Shown here in pieces: positions 11,850 through 19,798 of a DNA stretch of 64,000 nucleotides. Position 1 is the first letter of the stretch. The number at the start of each line of letters is the position of its first letter. This DNA comes from an uncultured Halobacteriovorax sp. (lineage in GTDB: Bacteria; Bdellovibrionota; Bacteriovoracia; Bacteriovoracales; Bacteriovoracaceae). Under the pieces are notes generated by a model. It did no database searches. It saw nothing but the letters and a program-made list of their open reading frames with translations, and was not told where the DNA came from. The translations under genes and the position numbers were made by a program. Location: the NCBI GenBank assembly GCA_913061265.1, contig CAJXVS010000003.1:372001-436000 (forward strand), given 5' to 3'.

Positions 11850-12389
11850 TTATGAATTAAGAACAGATTCTTTAAATCTATTAAGTTGATTATCTAATGA
11901 AGCATCTAACTGAAGGTCATCAACAGATATTTTATATCCTGCTGAGATCTTAGAATTTTGCTTATATGTTAGTTCGGCAGTAAGCCCTAATTTTTCTTTT
12001 AAGTATGTTTTCATTTTATTTTTAAATTCGTCAGTGCAATCAGTCTCAGCACCTTCAATTGTTCCTCTAAGGAAGCCGCTCTTATGATCATCGATCACAA
12101 CAACTTCTTTAAAGATAAGGGGTAAGATTCCAATTCTTTTTTCTTGAACTAAGAAAGTTAGAAAGTGAACAGTAATTGGAGAAAGGTTCAACTTAGAAGT
12201 GATTTCATTAAGAACTGACATTTTTTCTTCAACAGTAAAAACATCTAAGAAAAGTAGGTTTTCAAGATTGTTTGAACTATTAATAATTTCAGTCAGAGTA
12301 GTAAGCTCTTTTGCTGTATTTACATTCTTTGGCTCTGCCAATTCAATAAATGCTCTTGCGTAGGCTTTACTTACTTGTAATTCTTTCAT
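11850..12389 (-). CDS. atpH: F1F0 ATP synthase delta subunit (OSCP)
   Basis: Peripheral-stalk protein that binds the top of F1 to the b subunits. The 179-residue product starts VSKAYARAFIELAEP, the usual N-terminal helix, and has the C-terminal motif ISAGYKISVDDLQLDASLDNQLNRF, matching the (G)GxxIxxxDxxxDxSxxxxLxxL pattern of the family. Position between atpF and atpA is canonical, with a 12-base gap to atpF. Confidence 0.94.
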   Translation of the reverse strand: MKELQVSKAYARAFIELAEPKNVNTAKELTTLTEIINSSNNLENLLFLDVFTVEEKMSVLNEITSKLNLSPITVHFLTFLVQEKRIGILPLIFKEVVVIDDHKSGFLRGTIEGAETDCTDEFKNKMKTYLKEKLGLTAELTYKQNSKISAGYKISVDDLQLDASLDNQLNRFKESVLNS

Positions 12390-12401
12390 CTAAATCACCA
12401 A

Positions 12402-12935
12402 TTATATTTGAGAGACTAACTTGTTAGTTGCTTTGTCTTGCATTGTCTTATCGCTAGAAACTTTACTCTTAACTCTTGAGATAACTTCATCCAAAAGACC
12501 TGAGTTTAAATTCCTACCCATTTGTATTTTTTCACTTTCTATTCTTGTTTTTGCATCAGCATGAAGAGAGTCGATCAGGCCATCAGTTTCAGCTGCATGC
12601 TCTTTTGAAAAAACATTTGCATTTTGATCGGCTTCTTTAAGGATCTTATTCTTTTCAGACTCTAGGTTGTCCATCTTCTTATTGTATTCATCTAATCTGA
12701 TTTGAGCTTCTTTACTTTTTTCTTCTGCTAAACCAAATAGTGCTGTTACATCTTCAGCATTCTTATCAAACATGGCCTTAACAGGCTTACGTAGAATAAG
12801 TGCCAGTGGTCCAAAAAGAAGGATAAAATTAATCGCAGGATAAATTAGATCTACTATTGTCCCTGTACCCTTACTTGCCGCAAAGGCTTCAGAAGAAATT
12901 AATAATGTGCTTAGAAAAATTATTGAAAATTTCAT
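12402..12935 (-). CDS. atpF: F1F0 ATP synthase b subunit with signal-like N-terminus
   Basis: Peripheral-stalk subunit. Residues 1-19 look like a cleavable signal peptide (IIFLSTLLISSEAFAAS), followed by a membrane helix (INFILLFGPLALIL, about residues 36-49) and a long charged coiled coil to the end. At 177 residues it is slightly longer than usual because of the extra leader. It follows the shorter b-type gene directly (13 bases), so the stalk is probably a b/b' heterodimer. Which of the two is called b and which b' is my choice, based on gene order. Confidence 0.88.
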   Translation of the reverse strand: MKFSIIFLSTLLISSEAFAASKGTGTIVDLIYPAINFILLFGPLALILRKPVKAMFDKNAEDVTALFGLAEEKSKEAQIRLDEYNKKMDNLESEKNKILKEADQNANVFSKEHAAETDGLIDSLHADAKTRIESEKIQMGRNLNSGLLDEVISRVKSKVSSDKTMQDKATNKLVSQI

Positions 12936-12948
12936 TTATTCCCTTAGC

Positions 12949-13410
12949 CTAAGTTGTTAAACGGTTAGAGAGATCATCAGCAAGTGAATCAGCATTTTTC
13001 ATTAGAGCTTCCTTTTTAATTTGGAATTCTTTTTCTATCTCTGTTCTCTTTACATCAAGTTCTTTATTAACTTCAGCCTCTACAGACTTAAAGCGAGCTC
13101 TCTCTTTATCAATAGTAAGAGTTTTCTTTTCACTATAAATTCCCTGAGCCTTGGTATTAGTCTCACGAACTTCATCGCTATACTTGCTCGCTAATCTTTC
13201 CGCTTCAGCAAATTTATCATTGGCTGAACTTTCAAGCTTAGTTGTCTTTCCTTCACGTTGCTCTATTACAAAGAGTAACTTATTAAAGAAGAGGACTTTT
13301 AAAATGAAAAAAGTCGCAAGAAAGATAATGAATTGAAAAATAATTGTAGAATCAATGCCTAGTTTCCTAAAGACATCGACGCTTTCAAAAAATGCATTAA
13401 TTTGGTCCAT
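12949..13410 (-). CDS. atpF': F1F0 ATP synthase b' subunit
   Basis: Second peripheral-stalk subunit: one N-terminal membrane helix (STIIFQFIIFLATFFILKVLFF, about residues 20-40 region) and then a charged coiled coil rich in Lys, Glu and Ala. I start it at the ATG 13408-13410. The upstream ATG at 13414-13416 directly abuts GAGG, whereas GAGG lies six bases before the second ATG. It is the first gene of the F1/b operon, behind a good promoter. Confidence 0.88.
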   Translation of the reverse strand: MDQINAFFESVDVFRKLGIDSTIIFQFIIFLATFFILKVLFFNKLLFVIEQREGKTTKLESSANDKFAEAERLASKYSDEVRETNTKAQGIYSEKKTLTIDKERARFKSVEAEVNKELDVKRTEIEKEFQIKKEALMKNADSLADDLSNRLTT

Positions 13411-13462
13411 AATCATCCTCGGTCGACCAGATTACTCAGTAAGTTCTTGAAATTGAAGTTAA

Positions 13463-13491
13463 TTAATAAAGCCTAGCTAGAGTAACGTCAA
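13463..13491 (-). promoter_or_regulatory. Promoter of the atp F1/b operon
   Basis: On the minus strand TTGACG (13486-13491), a 17-base spacer and TATTAA (13463-13468), with transcription expected near 13456 and the atpF' start at 13410. A short inverted repeat (CAAGG/CCTTG) overlaps the -35 side. This lets the ATP synthase genes be expressed apart from the parAB-bactofilin genes upstream. Confidence 0.7.
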
Positions 13492-13545
13492 GGACGTTTT
13501 GCCCTTGTAATTAAGATTAAACAAGTTGGATTTTTACGCTCTGTT

Positions 13546-13890
13546 TTATAGTTGTTTATTATCGGCCATTTTTGTCGTCCCGTGAAAAATGACGCCCTCT
13601 TCCACAATTAAGCTTGGAGTTGTAATGGTACCTTCAAATCTCGCAGGTTTAATAATTTCAACGCGGGAAGTCGCTTTAACGTTTCCCTTAACCGTTCCTG
13701 ATATTAATATAATATTGGCATTGATATCAGCATTAACGATAGCACCTTCAGAAACAATGACTGTATCGTTTGAAAAGACTGAACCGTTAACAATGCCGGC
13801 AATTCTGGCAACACCGTTAAAACTCAAATTCCCTTCGAATTTACAGCCCTCTTCAATGATCGCTGATATTTCACCTTTAACATTTCGCAT
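13546..13890 (-). CDS. Bactofilin
   Basis: A 114-residue cytoskeletal polymer-forming protein. After a short N-terminal tail the sequence is a regular succession of six-residue rungs with hydrophobic and glycine positions (GNLSFNGVARIAGIVNGSV, ADINANIILISGTVKGNV), the right-handed beta-helix of the DUF583/bactofilin family, with short unstructured ends. Known family roles include cell shape, polar scaffolding and, in Myxococcus, positioning of ParABS. Placement 30 bases after parB supports a link with chromosome segregation here. Usual length for a minimal bactofilin. Confidence 0.92.
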   Translation of the reverse strand: MRNVKGEISAIIEEGCKFEGNLSFNGVARIAGIVNGSVFSNDTVIVSEGAIVNADINANIILISGTVKGNVKATSRVEIIKPARFEGTITTPSLIVEEGVIFHGTTKMADNKQL

Positions 13891-13904
13891 TATAAATCCA
13901 GTGT

Positions 13905-13918
13905 GGTCCTATAGGACC
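13905..13918. repeat. Lone copy of the GGTCCTATAGGACC palindrome
   Basis: Perfect 14-base palindrome in the 30-base gap between parB and the bactofilin gene. The same 14-mer occurs five times, plus one degenerate copy, inside mnmE at 18586-18731; I saw no other full copy in the window. Confidence 0.9.
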
Positions 13919-13920
13919 AA

Positions 13921-14844
13921 TTACGACTTCATCAAGTATTCGAAAATATCATTGAACTCAGCTTCATTCGTATACTTTAATACAATTTGGCCGTTTCCAA
14001 CTTTTTTGCCTTTTATTTGAAAATGAAAACCAGTTCTTTGTTCTAACTTAGTTCTAAGATCATCAAGCTTATTTTCAAGTTCCTTATTGCCTTCAGGTTT
14101 AGTTTTCTCAACAACAGGATTTGATTTCATTTTCTTTTCTAATTCTCTAATTGACCATTGTTCAGCAACGGCCATCTCAGCAAGCCTTAAAGATTTCTCT
14201 CTCTCTTGAATACTAGCTAATACTTTTGCGTGACCAAAAGAGAGAAGATCTTTTTGAACCATCTCTAAGACTGGTCTTGGTAATTTTAGGATTCTTAAAA
14301 AGTTAGCTACTGTTGATCTTTCTTTCCCTACTCTCTTAGCCACTTCTTCTTGAGAAAGTTTAAAGTCATCCATTAGGTTGTAATAAGCTAGTGCTTCTTC
14401 AACACAATTAAGGTCTGATCTTTGAACATTTTCAATAATGGACATGACCATTTTTTCTTTATCTGTTCCACGCTTAATAATAGCAGGTACTTTTTCAAGC
14501 CCAGCCTTTTTAGCAGCACGAAGTCTTCTCTCACCAGCAATTAGTTCAAAACCTTTTTCAGCCTTACTAACTAAGATCGGCTGAATGATTCCATTTTGCT
14601 TAATTGATTCAGCAAGTTCTTCAAGATCTTTTTCTTTAAAGATTTTTCTTGGTTGACCTGGGTTAGCCACAATAGTGTTAATATCAATCAACAAAGGTGA
14701 ACTATCTTCAGTAACGTTATTTGATTTTGTTTCTTTTTTCTCAGTTTGCTTGTCTAGGTCCTTAAGGGACTGCGATAGAATCTCATTGGGAGTTTCTTGA
14801 ATAAGTGATGCTATACCTTTTCCTAGTGCTATTTTTTTTGCCAT
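13921..14844 (-). CDS. parB: Chromosome-partitioning protein ParB
   Basis: CTP-dependent DNA clamp that loads at parS and spreads to form the partition complex near the origin. The 307-residue protein has the N-terminal ParB/Srx fold with the CTP-binding box (GERRLRAAKKAG, IENVQRSDLNCVEEALAY), a helix-turn-helix (LSQEEVAKRVGKERSTVANFLRILKL) and a C-terminal dimer domain. An N-terminal segment (GKGIASLI) resembles the ParA-stimulating tail. It is transcribed with parA 12 bases upstream. Cognate parS sites lie at 15819 and 18271. Confidence 0.96.
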   Translation of the reverse strand: MAKKIALGKGIASLIQETPNEILSQSLKDLDKQTEKKETKSNNVTEDSSPLLIDINTIVANPGQPRKIFKEKDLEELAESIKQNGIIQPILVSKAEKGFELIAGERRLRAAKKAGLEKVPAIIKRGTDKEKMVMSIIENVQRSDLNCVEEALAYYNLMDDFKLSQEEVAKRVGKERSTVANFLRILKLPRPVLEMVQKDLLSFGHAKVLASIQEREKSLRLAEMAVAEQWSIRELEKKMKSNPVVEKTKPEGNKELENKLDDLRTKLEQRTGFHFQIKGKKVGNGQIVLKYTNEAEFNDIFEYLMKS

Positions 14845-14856
14845 GGTTCCCTCTGA

Positions 14857-15735
14857 TTAATTTAAAGTTTGAGTTGGTTCTTGTCCCTCTTGAGCTTTTT
14901 GTAAAAGCTCTTCTGGGATCGCAGGAATTTCTTCAAAGCCGTATTCTTTAATTTCTTTTTCTTGTTGAATACGATTCTTAATTAAGATTTCCTTAGCTAC
15001 ATTTAAATAAGCTTCGGCCCCTTTAGATTCAACATTATAAAGAATGATTGGTTGACCAAAAGAAGGACATTCAGAAAGTTTTACGTCTCTTGGAATAACA
15101 GTCTTAAAAACCTTCTCTCCAAACGCGCTTCTCATCTCATCGCTTACTTGGCGGTGAAGAGAAGTTCTCTTATCAAACATAGTTAAAAGGATGCCTTCCA
15201 TTTCTAAATTTGGATTTAATGATGAGCGAACCAATCTAATTGTATTTTGTAATTGAGCGAAGCCTTCCATTGCATAGTACTCAGTTTGCAATGGAACTAT
15301 GTACTTGTTAGCCGCATTCAAAGCATTCAAGGTAAGAAGGCCTAATGAGGGTGGGCAGTCGATTAAAATATAATCGTAATCATCAGCAACAGTAGCAAAC
15401 GCATTCTTAAGTTTTTGCTCTCTCGCCATTTCACTAACGAGTTCGATCTCAGCACCTATTAAGTTCCCATCTGATGGGCAGATGTGAAGATAAGGAAGAG
15501 CAGTTTCATAAGTTGCATCCTTTAAAGAGGATTGCCCAATGATGACATGATAAATATTTTGATCTTGGTGACTTTCTTTTGATAGTCCAAGGCCAACAGA
15601 AGCGTTTCCTTGGGGGTCTAGGTCTATTAGTAGAGTCTTTTTCTCAGCTATTGCTAGACACGCTGCAATATTGATAGATGAAGTTGTTTTACCAACGCCA
15701 CCCTTTTGGTTAGCCAATGCAATAATTTTAGCCAT
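14857..15735 (-). CDS. parA: Chromosome-partitioning ATPase ParA (Soj)
   Basis: Walker-type ATPase that binds DNA non-specifically and moves ParB-parS complexes. The 292-residue protein begins MAKIIALANQKGGVGKTTSS with the deviant Walker A motif, has the A' motif (DYILIDCPPSLGLLTLNAL) and the LLTMFDKRTSLHRQV region near residue 185. The C-terminal 35 residues are a charged extension. No N-terminal HTH, so it is the chromosomal Soj type. It lies between rsmG and parB in the classic gene order near oriC. Confidence 0.97.
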   Translation of the reverse strand: MAKIIALANQKGGVGKTTSSINIAACLAIAEKKTLLIDLDPQGNASVGLGLSKESHQDQNIYHVIIGQSSLKDATYETALPYLHICPSDGNLIGAEIELVSEMAREQKLKNAFATVADDYDYILIDCPPSLGLLTLNALNAANKYIVPLQTEYYAMEGFAQLQNTIRLVRSSLNPNLEMEGILLTMFDKRTSLHRQVSDEMRSAFGEKVFKTVIPRDVKLSECPSFGQPIILYNVESKGAEAYLNVAKEILIKNRIQQEKEIKEYGFEEIPAIPEELLQKAQEGQEPTQTLN

Positions 15736-15752
15736 TTACGTCTCCGGGAGAA

Positions 15753-16412
15753 CTATTTGTGTGGGAATAATTTTGACTTAAGAGCCGAGATTCTGACAAG
15801 GCTTTTCTTTTCTTTTTTTGTTCCACGTGGAACAGGTAAAACACTGTAACCCATTAATATTCTTTGAGAGCCATCTGGTAGTTCAAAAGAAACTTCTTCA
15901 ATCTTACTAATACCGGAGCCCAATTGCTTTAAATCTTCTTGCTCGTAGAGGCCTGGACCCTTGTAGAAAAACACCGTGCACTTGCTTTCAAACCTTAAAA
16001 GATTAAAACAGTCCTTTATCTTACCTACTGCTTTAAAAATAATCACGGCCTCTTCATCGATAAGAAAAGTTTCAATACGACCATGCATAGGGGCTACATT
16101 ACTTATTCCAAGCTCCTGGCAAATCACTTTAACTGCTTCGGCCTTCTTGTTCTTAGATTCAATTCCTATAAAATTCTTCTGGGGTATCAAGCTCGCTAAC
16201 GGCACTAGTGGAAACCCACCCCCGAAACCAACATCGATAACAACCGAACAGGACTCGAGAGCTTTTTTAAATTTTGGAGAAATCTCTAAAGGATGAACAG
16301 AGTCGTAGATCTGTTTAATATAAAAGTCTTCTTCGTTTAGAATTCTAGTTAGGTTGATGCCTTTCAAAGGGCCCTCTAAAACTTCCAGGTATCGCTTAGC
16401 AAAATCTCTCAT
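15753..16412 (-). CDS. rsmG: 16S rRNA (guanine-527-N7) methyltransferase
   Basis: Methylates G527 of 16S rRNA using S-adenosylmethionine. At 219 residues it has the Rossmann glycine loop VIDVGFGGGFPLVPLA, the acidic ligand region GIESKNKKAEAV and downstream FKAVGKI, in keeping with RsmG/GidB. The ATG is directly abutted to the mnmG stop (TAAATG), so translation is coupled. The 3' part of the gene contains a perfect parS, which encodes VPRGT in frame; the residues around it form a basic tail less typical of the family. Confidence 0.93.
   Translation of the reverse strand: MRDFAKRYLEVLEGPLKGINLTRILNEEDFYIKQIYDSVHPLEISPKFKKALESCSVVIDVGFGGGFPLVPLASLIPQKNFIGIESKNKKAEAVKVICQELGISNVAPMHGRIETFLIDEEAVIIFKAVGKIKDCFNLLRFESKCTVFFYKGPGLYEQEDLKQLGSGISKIEEVSFELPDGSQRILMGYSVLPVPRGTKKEKKSLVRISALKSKLFPHK
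15819..15834. promoter_or_regulatory. parS site (perfect)
   Basis: TGTTCCACGTGGAACA, identical to the bacterial consensus parS palindrome, embedded in the 3' coding part of rsmG. Expected to be the ParB loading site, about 7-8 kb from the origin. Confidence 0.95.
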
Positions 16413-18263
16413 TTAAACTCTATTTGAAGCCACATAGGCTAGGGTGGCAGGCCTAATTCCATTGATCATAGAAAGCTGCTGAAATGTTTCTGGTTGAATC
16501 TTCTTTATTCGCTGACGGCACTCAAAACTAATATTTACGTTCTCACTAAGAACAGTCCACGAGACCTTTTTCTCTTTTAACTTAGAGAGCTTTTTCTGCT
16601 GATTAATTGACCGCTCCAGGTAACCTTCATATTTTAAAGAATTGGCTATATCGCAAACTACCTGAGGCAGAAAATTTACCCCCATCCGCTTAAGCTCATA
16701 GGCGAGAGTTACTTCTGGGTCTAGGTGAGATCTCTTAACTAGCTCCTCTAAGGTTATATTCTCTTGGATTTTACCGTATTTCTGTTCTTCGAAGTGTTTT
16801 GACCACTTTTTTGTAGCACGGAAACCTGTTTTCTTAACAAGTTTTATAAGTATCTCCCTCTCAAGAAAGTAACCATCAATAAAAGCATCTATTTCTTTAT
16901 CTAACCCTAGCTTCTTTCTGTAAGGACCGATTCTAAAATAACTATTATCCTCGCGGGTAAAAAGACGGCTTTCTGAACGAGCTGTAAAAAGTCTATAAGG
17001 CTCATCTCTTTCATTGCTTACTAAGTCTTCTACCATCACGCCTATGTAGCTCTCTTCTCTATTGAGAATGAATCTTTCTTTATCTAAAACAGCCAATCCA
17101 GCGTTAATTCCAGCAATAAAACCCTGTCCAGCAGCTTCTTCGTAGCCTGAAGTGCCATTTAACTGTCCTGCGAAGTATAATCCAGGTAGTTTCTTGTGTT
17201 CGAGAGCAATATTTAGCTCTGTAGTATCTACAACATCGTACTCAACCGCATAACCTGGAACAGCTATCACTGCTTTTTCTAGTCCAGGAATAGTTCTAAT
17301 AAACTCTTCCTGAATCTCAACTGGTAAACTGGTAGAGATTCCATTGGGATAAAAAGTATCTAGATTTAAGCCTTCTGGTTCAACGAATACATGATGCCCG
17401 TCTTTATCAGGGTATCGAAACGCTTTATCTTCAATTGATGGGCAGTACCTTGGCCCAACGCCCTCGATCTGACCGTTAAATATAGGAGATTTCTCTTTAT
17501 TTTCTCTGATTAACTCTAAAGTAGCTGGCTGAGTCCTTGTTAGGTAACAGTCTAGCTGTCTTTGGGCTCTTTTATTGTCTCTATTTTTAAAATGAAAGTT
17601 AAAGGCCAAGGGATCACTTGGCTGTGGATCCATCACTTCGAAGTTAATACTGTCGCGAAGAAGCCTCGCGGGAGTCCCTGTCTTGAAGCGCTTTATATTT
17701 CCCGTTTCCTTTACAAGTGTCTGCAGAGAAACAGATGGACCACAATCAAAGCGCCCACCAGCGTTCTGAACTTCCCCTGTATGGAGCTTTCCATTCAAAA
17801 ACGTACCAGTAGTAATGATTATTTTTGTAGCGCTAAAAAGCTCACCGGACTTAGCTGTAACCAAGTAGTTCTCATTGAGGGAAATATCTACAATGGACTC
17901 TCTTATAACGGAAAGGTTTTTTCTTTCTGATAGAAGCTCTTCTGCTTTTTCTGCATAAAGCTCCTTATCTATTTGCACTCTTGTTGAGCGGACGGCTGCA
18001 CCCTTGGATTCATTCAAGATTCGAAACTGGATACCTGCATAGTCCGCAAGTATCGGCATAAGTCCGCCAAGAGCATCAAGCTCTCTAACGACCTGGCCCT
18101 TACCTACTCCGCCTACAGCTGGATTACATGGAGCCGAGGCGATCGGGATCGATGGCATAGTTACTAGGCCAACTCGAAGATTAAATTCGGATGCTGCCCA
18201 GGCTGCTTCTGCGCCAGCATGCCCACCACCGATAATTAAAATGTCATAGAAGTTTTTATTCAT
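16413..18263 (-). CDS. mnmG: tRNA uridine-34 5-carboxymethylaminomethyl enzyme MnmG (GidA)
   Basis: FAD-dependent partner of MnmE that modifies the wobble uridine of several tRNAs. The 616-residue protein has the dinucleotide-binding motif DILIIGGGHAGAEAAWAAS, the ACNPAVGGVGKGQ region, the FDCGPSVSLQTLVKETG/FKTGTPAR motif and the AGQLNGTSGYEEAAGQG signature. Normal length and complete. It lies 54 bases after mnmE (with a parS variant in the gap) and its stop abuts rsmG. No clear ribosome site precedes the ATG. Confidence 0.98.
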   Translation of the reverse strand: MNKNFYDILIIGGGHAGAEAAWAASEFNLRVGLVTMPSIPIASAPCNPAVGGVGKGQVVRELDALGGLMPILADYAGIQFRILNESKGAAVRSTRVQIDKELYAEKAEELLSERKNLSVIRESIVDISLNENYLVTAKSGELFSATKIIITTGTFLNGKLHTGEVQNAGGRFDCGPSVSLQTLVKETGNIKRFKTGTPARLLRDSINFEVMDPQPSDPLAFNFHFKNRDNKRAQRQLDCYLTRTQPATLELIRENKEKSPIFNGQIEGVGPRYCPSIEDKAFRYPDKDGHHVFVEPEGLNLDTFYPNGISTSLPVEIQEEFIRTIPGLEKAVIAVPGYAVEYDVVDTTELNIALEHKKLPGLYFAGQLNGTSGYEEAAGQGFIAGINAGLAVLDKERFILNREESYIGVMVEDLVSNERDEPYRLFTARSESRLFTREDNSYFRIGPYRKKLGLDKEIDAFIDGYFLEREILIKLVKKTGFRATKKWSKHFEEQKYGKIQENITLEELVKRSHLDPEVTLAYELKRMGVNFLPQVVCDIANSLKYEGYLERSINQQKKLSKLKEKKVSWTVLSENVNISFECRQRIKKIQPETFQQLSMINGIRPATLAYVASNRV

Positions 18264-18270
18264 AATTTAA

Positions 18271-18286
18271 AGTTCCACGTGGAACA
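18271..18286. promoter_or_regulatory. parS site (one mismatch)
   Basis: AGTTCCACGTGGAACA between mnmE and mnmG, 15 of 16 bases as in consensus. It is the second ParB site of the cluster and lies some 5.6 kb from the oriC region. Confidence 0.88.
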
Positions 18287-18317
18287 TATGAGAAAAGTAA
18301 CCACACTGTCTATTTAA

Positions 18318-19796
18318 CTACTTCCCAATGCAAAAATTACTGAAAATATTATTGAGAACATCGTCTGAAGTTGTTATCCCAAGTAGCCCGTTTACTTCTG
18401 CATCTAACATATTGATTTCATTAGATAAAATGGCTGGGTCATTGACTCCATCAATTAACTGACTAATACCGTCAACCATGGTAGCTAAGCTATTGATTAT
18501 ATTACGTTGTCTATCTGGTAATATGGGTTTTTCAGCCATTAAGTCACTGTATTTACGATAAATATGATTTTTAAGGAGACCTAGTGGTTCTATAGGACCA
18601 CCCTCTTGCGGTCCTATAGGACCAATTTCTGACTCTGGTCCTATAGGACCAAGTTTTGATTCCGGTCCTATAGGACCAGTTTTTGATTCCGGTCCTATAG
18701 GACCAAGTTCTAACAATGGTCCTATAGGACCAAGGCTAAAACGCTTAGAATTACCAGATAAGTTATCAAAATCGCGGACTTTATCATCAAAACCCTTTAG
18801 GTCTGAATGAGTAAAGACGACAGCATCGGCTTCTAAAGAATCTACTCCTAATTCGTCACTTAAGAATGGATTAATAACTAAGATCTTATAAAAGGCATCG
18901 GAATATAACTCTTTTGATAACTTGATCCCCTCTACTTCAATCTCATCTTCACTTTCTCGAAGCCCAGCCGTGTCTACTACCTGAAACTCTGCCCCTTCAT
19001 GTGAAAAATACTCAGAAATATAATCTCTTGTTGTTCCCTTGATCTCTGAGACGATCGATCTTTTTTCCTCAAGTAATTTATTAAATAAAGTACTCTTTCC
19101 AGCATTAGTAACCCCTAATAAAACCACTTTGGGTTTTAGCAAATGGGATCTTGGTGATCGTGTTCTTCTTTTTAAAATATGAATTAGGCTTTTGAAGTTT
19201 TCAAAGTGATCCTTAAAGAGTTTACTCGACTGTTCTTCTCCGACGTCTTCAGAAAAATCAATCAAGATTTCAATGGCACCTCTTAGATTCAAATAAGAGT
19301 CTCTTAGGTTCAAGTATTCTTTTTGTAATTCGCCACTAAGGTGAGACATTCCGTTGTCAAAGAGATCGATCGATCCAGCATTTAACAAAGTATCGAGACC
19401 TTCTACCTGAGTAAGGGTCATCTTGTTATTTCTTAGTGCTCTATAGGTAATTTCCCCAGGGTTTGCTTCCCTTACCCCATGCTTTTTAAAAAGTTCTATA
19501 ATCCTACGAACATTAATTGGATTCCCATGAACCGCAAGCTCTAGAATATTTTCTCCATTATAAGAATGCGGTCCTTTAAAAAAAGTTAAGACGACTTCAT
19601 CAATGACATGTGATTTATCGACAATCTTTATAAAGCTAGCTTTTCTTGGAACGAGGTTATTCAGGTCCTTATTGAAAAGACTATTTAATAACTTAAAATT
19701 TTTAAGACCAGAAATTCTTAGAAGAGAAATGGCCGTATTTTCATTGTTCCCGCTACTACAAGCAATAATAGGATCTTCTGAAATCAGCCATTCCAT
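18318..19796 (-). CDS. mnmE: tRNA modification GTPase MnmE with a GPIGP repeat insert
   Basis: Potassium-activated GTPase that works with MnmG on tRNA U34. The 492-residue protein has an N-terminal folate-binding domain, the G1 loop GVTNAGKSTLFN, G2 GTTRDYISE, G3 DTAGLRESED and the C-terminal FCIGK catalytic cysteine. G4 is THSD instead of the usual NKxD. Where the G5 loop (usually SAxxGxG) should follow, residues about 355-404 hold six tandem nine-residue units (LGPIGPESK-like). At the DNA level these are the 14-base palindrome at 27-base period (18586-18731). The insert is in frame and the helical domain resumes after it, so the enzyme is probably active. Transcribed with yidC (2-base gap). 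Confidence 0.95.
   Translation of the reverse strand: MEWLISEDPIIACSSGNNENTAISLLRISGLKNFKLLNSLFNKDLNNLVPRKASFIKIVDKSHVIDEVVLTFFKGPHSYNGENILELAVHGNPINVRRIIELFKKHGVREANPGEITYRALRNNKMTLTQVEGLDTLLNAGSIDLFDNGMSHLSGELQKEYLNLRDSYLNLRGAIEILIDFSEDVGEEQSSKLFKDHFENFKSLIHILKRRTRSPRSHLLKPKVVLLGVTNAGKSTLFNKLLEEKRSIVSEIKGTTRDYISEYFSHEGAEFQVVDTAGLRESEDEIEVEGIKLSKELYSDAFYKILVINPFLSDELGVDSLEADAVVFTHSDLKGFDDKVRDFDNLSGNSKRFSLGPIGPLLELGPIGPESKTGPIGPESKLGPIGPESEIGPIGPQEGGPIEPLGLLKNHIYRKYSDLMAEKPILPDRQRNIINSLATMVDGISQLIDGVNDPAILSNEINMLDAEVNGLLGITTSDDVLNNIFSNFCIGK
18586..18731. repeat. Tandem array of the GGTCCTATAGGACC palindrome inside mnmE
   Basis: Copies start at 18586 (one mismatch, GGTTCTATAGGACC), 18610, 18637, 18664, 18691 and 18718; the last five are identical. 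Spacing is 24 and then 27, 27, 27, 27 bases, i.e. nine codons. The cores match at every base, including the synonymous sites (ATA for Ile throughout), while the 13-base linkers differ. Read on the minus strand each core gives Gly-Pro-Ile-Gly-Pro. Confidence 0.97.
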
Positions 19797-19798
19797 AA

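Noticed and set aside
18586-18731. The mnmE repeats as a CRISPR array
   Set aside because: Units are 27 bases with only 13-base linkers, lie in frame inside a conserved gene, and no cas genes are near.
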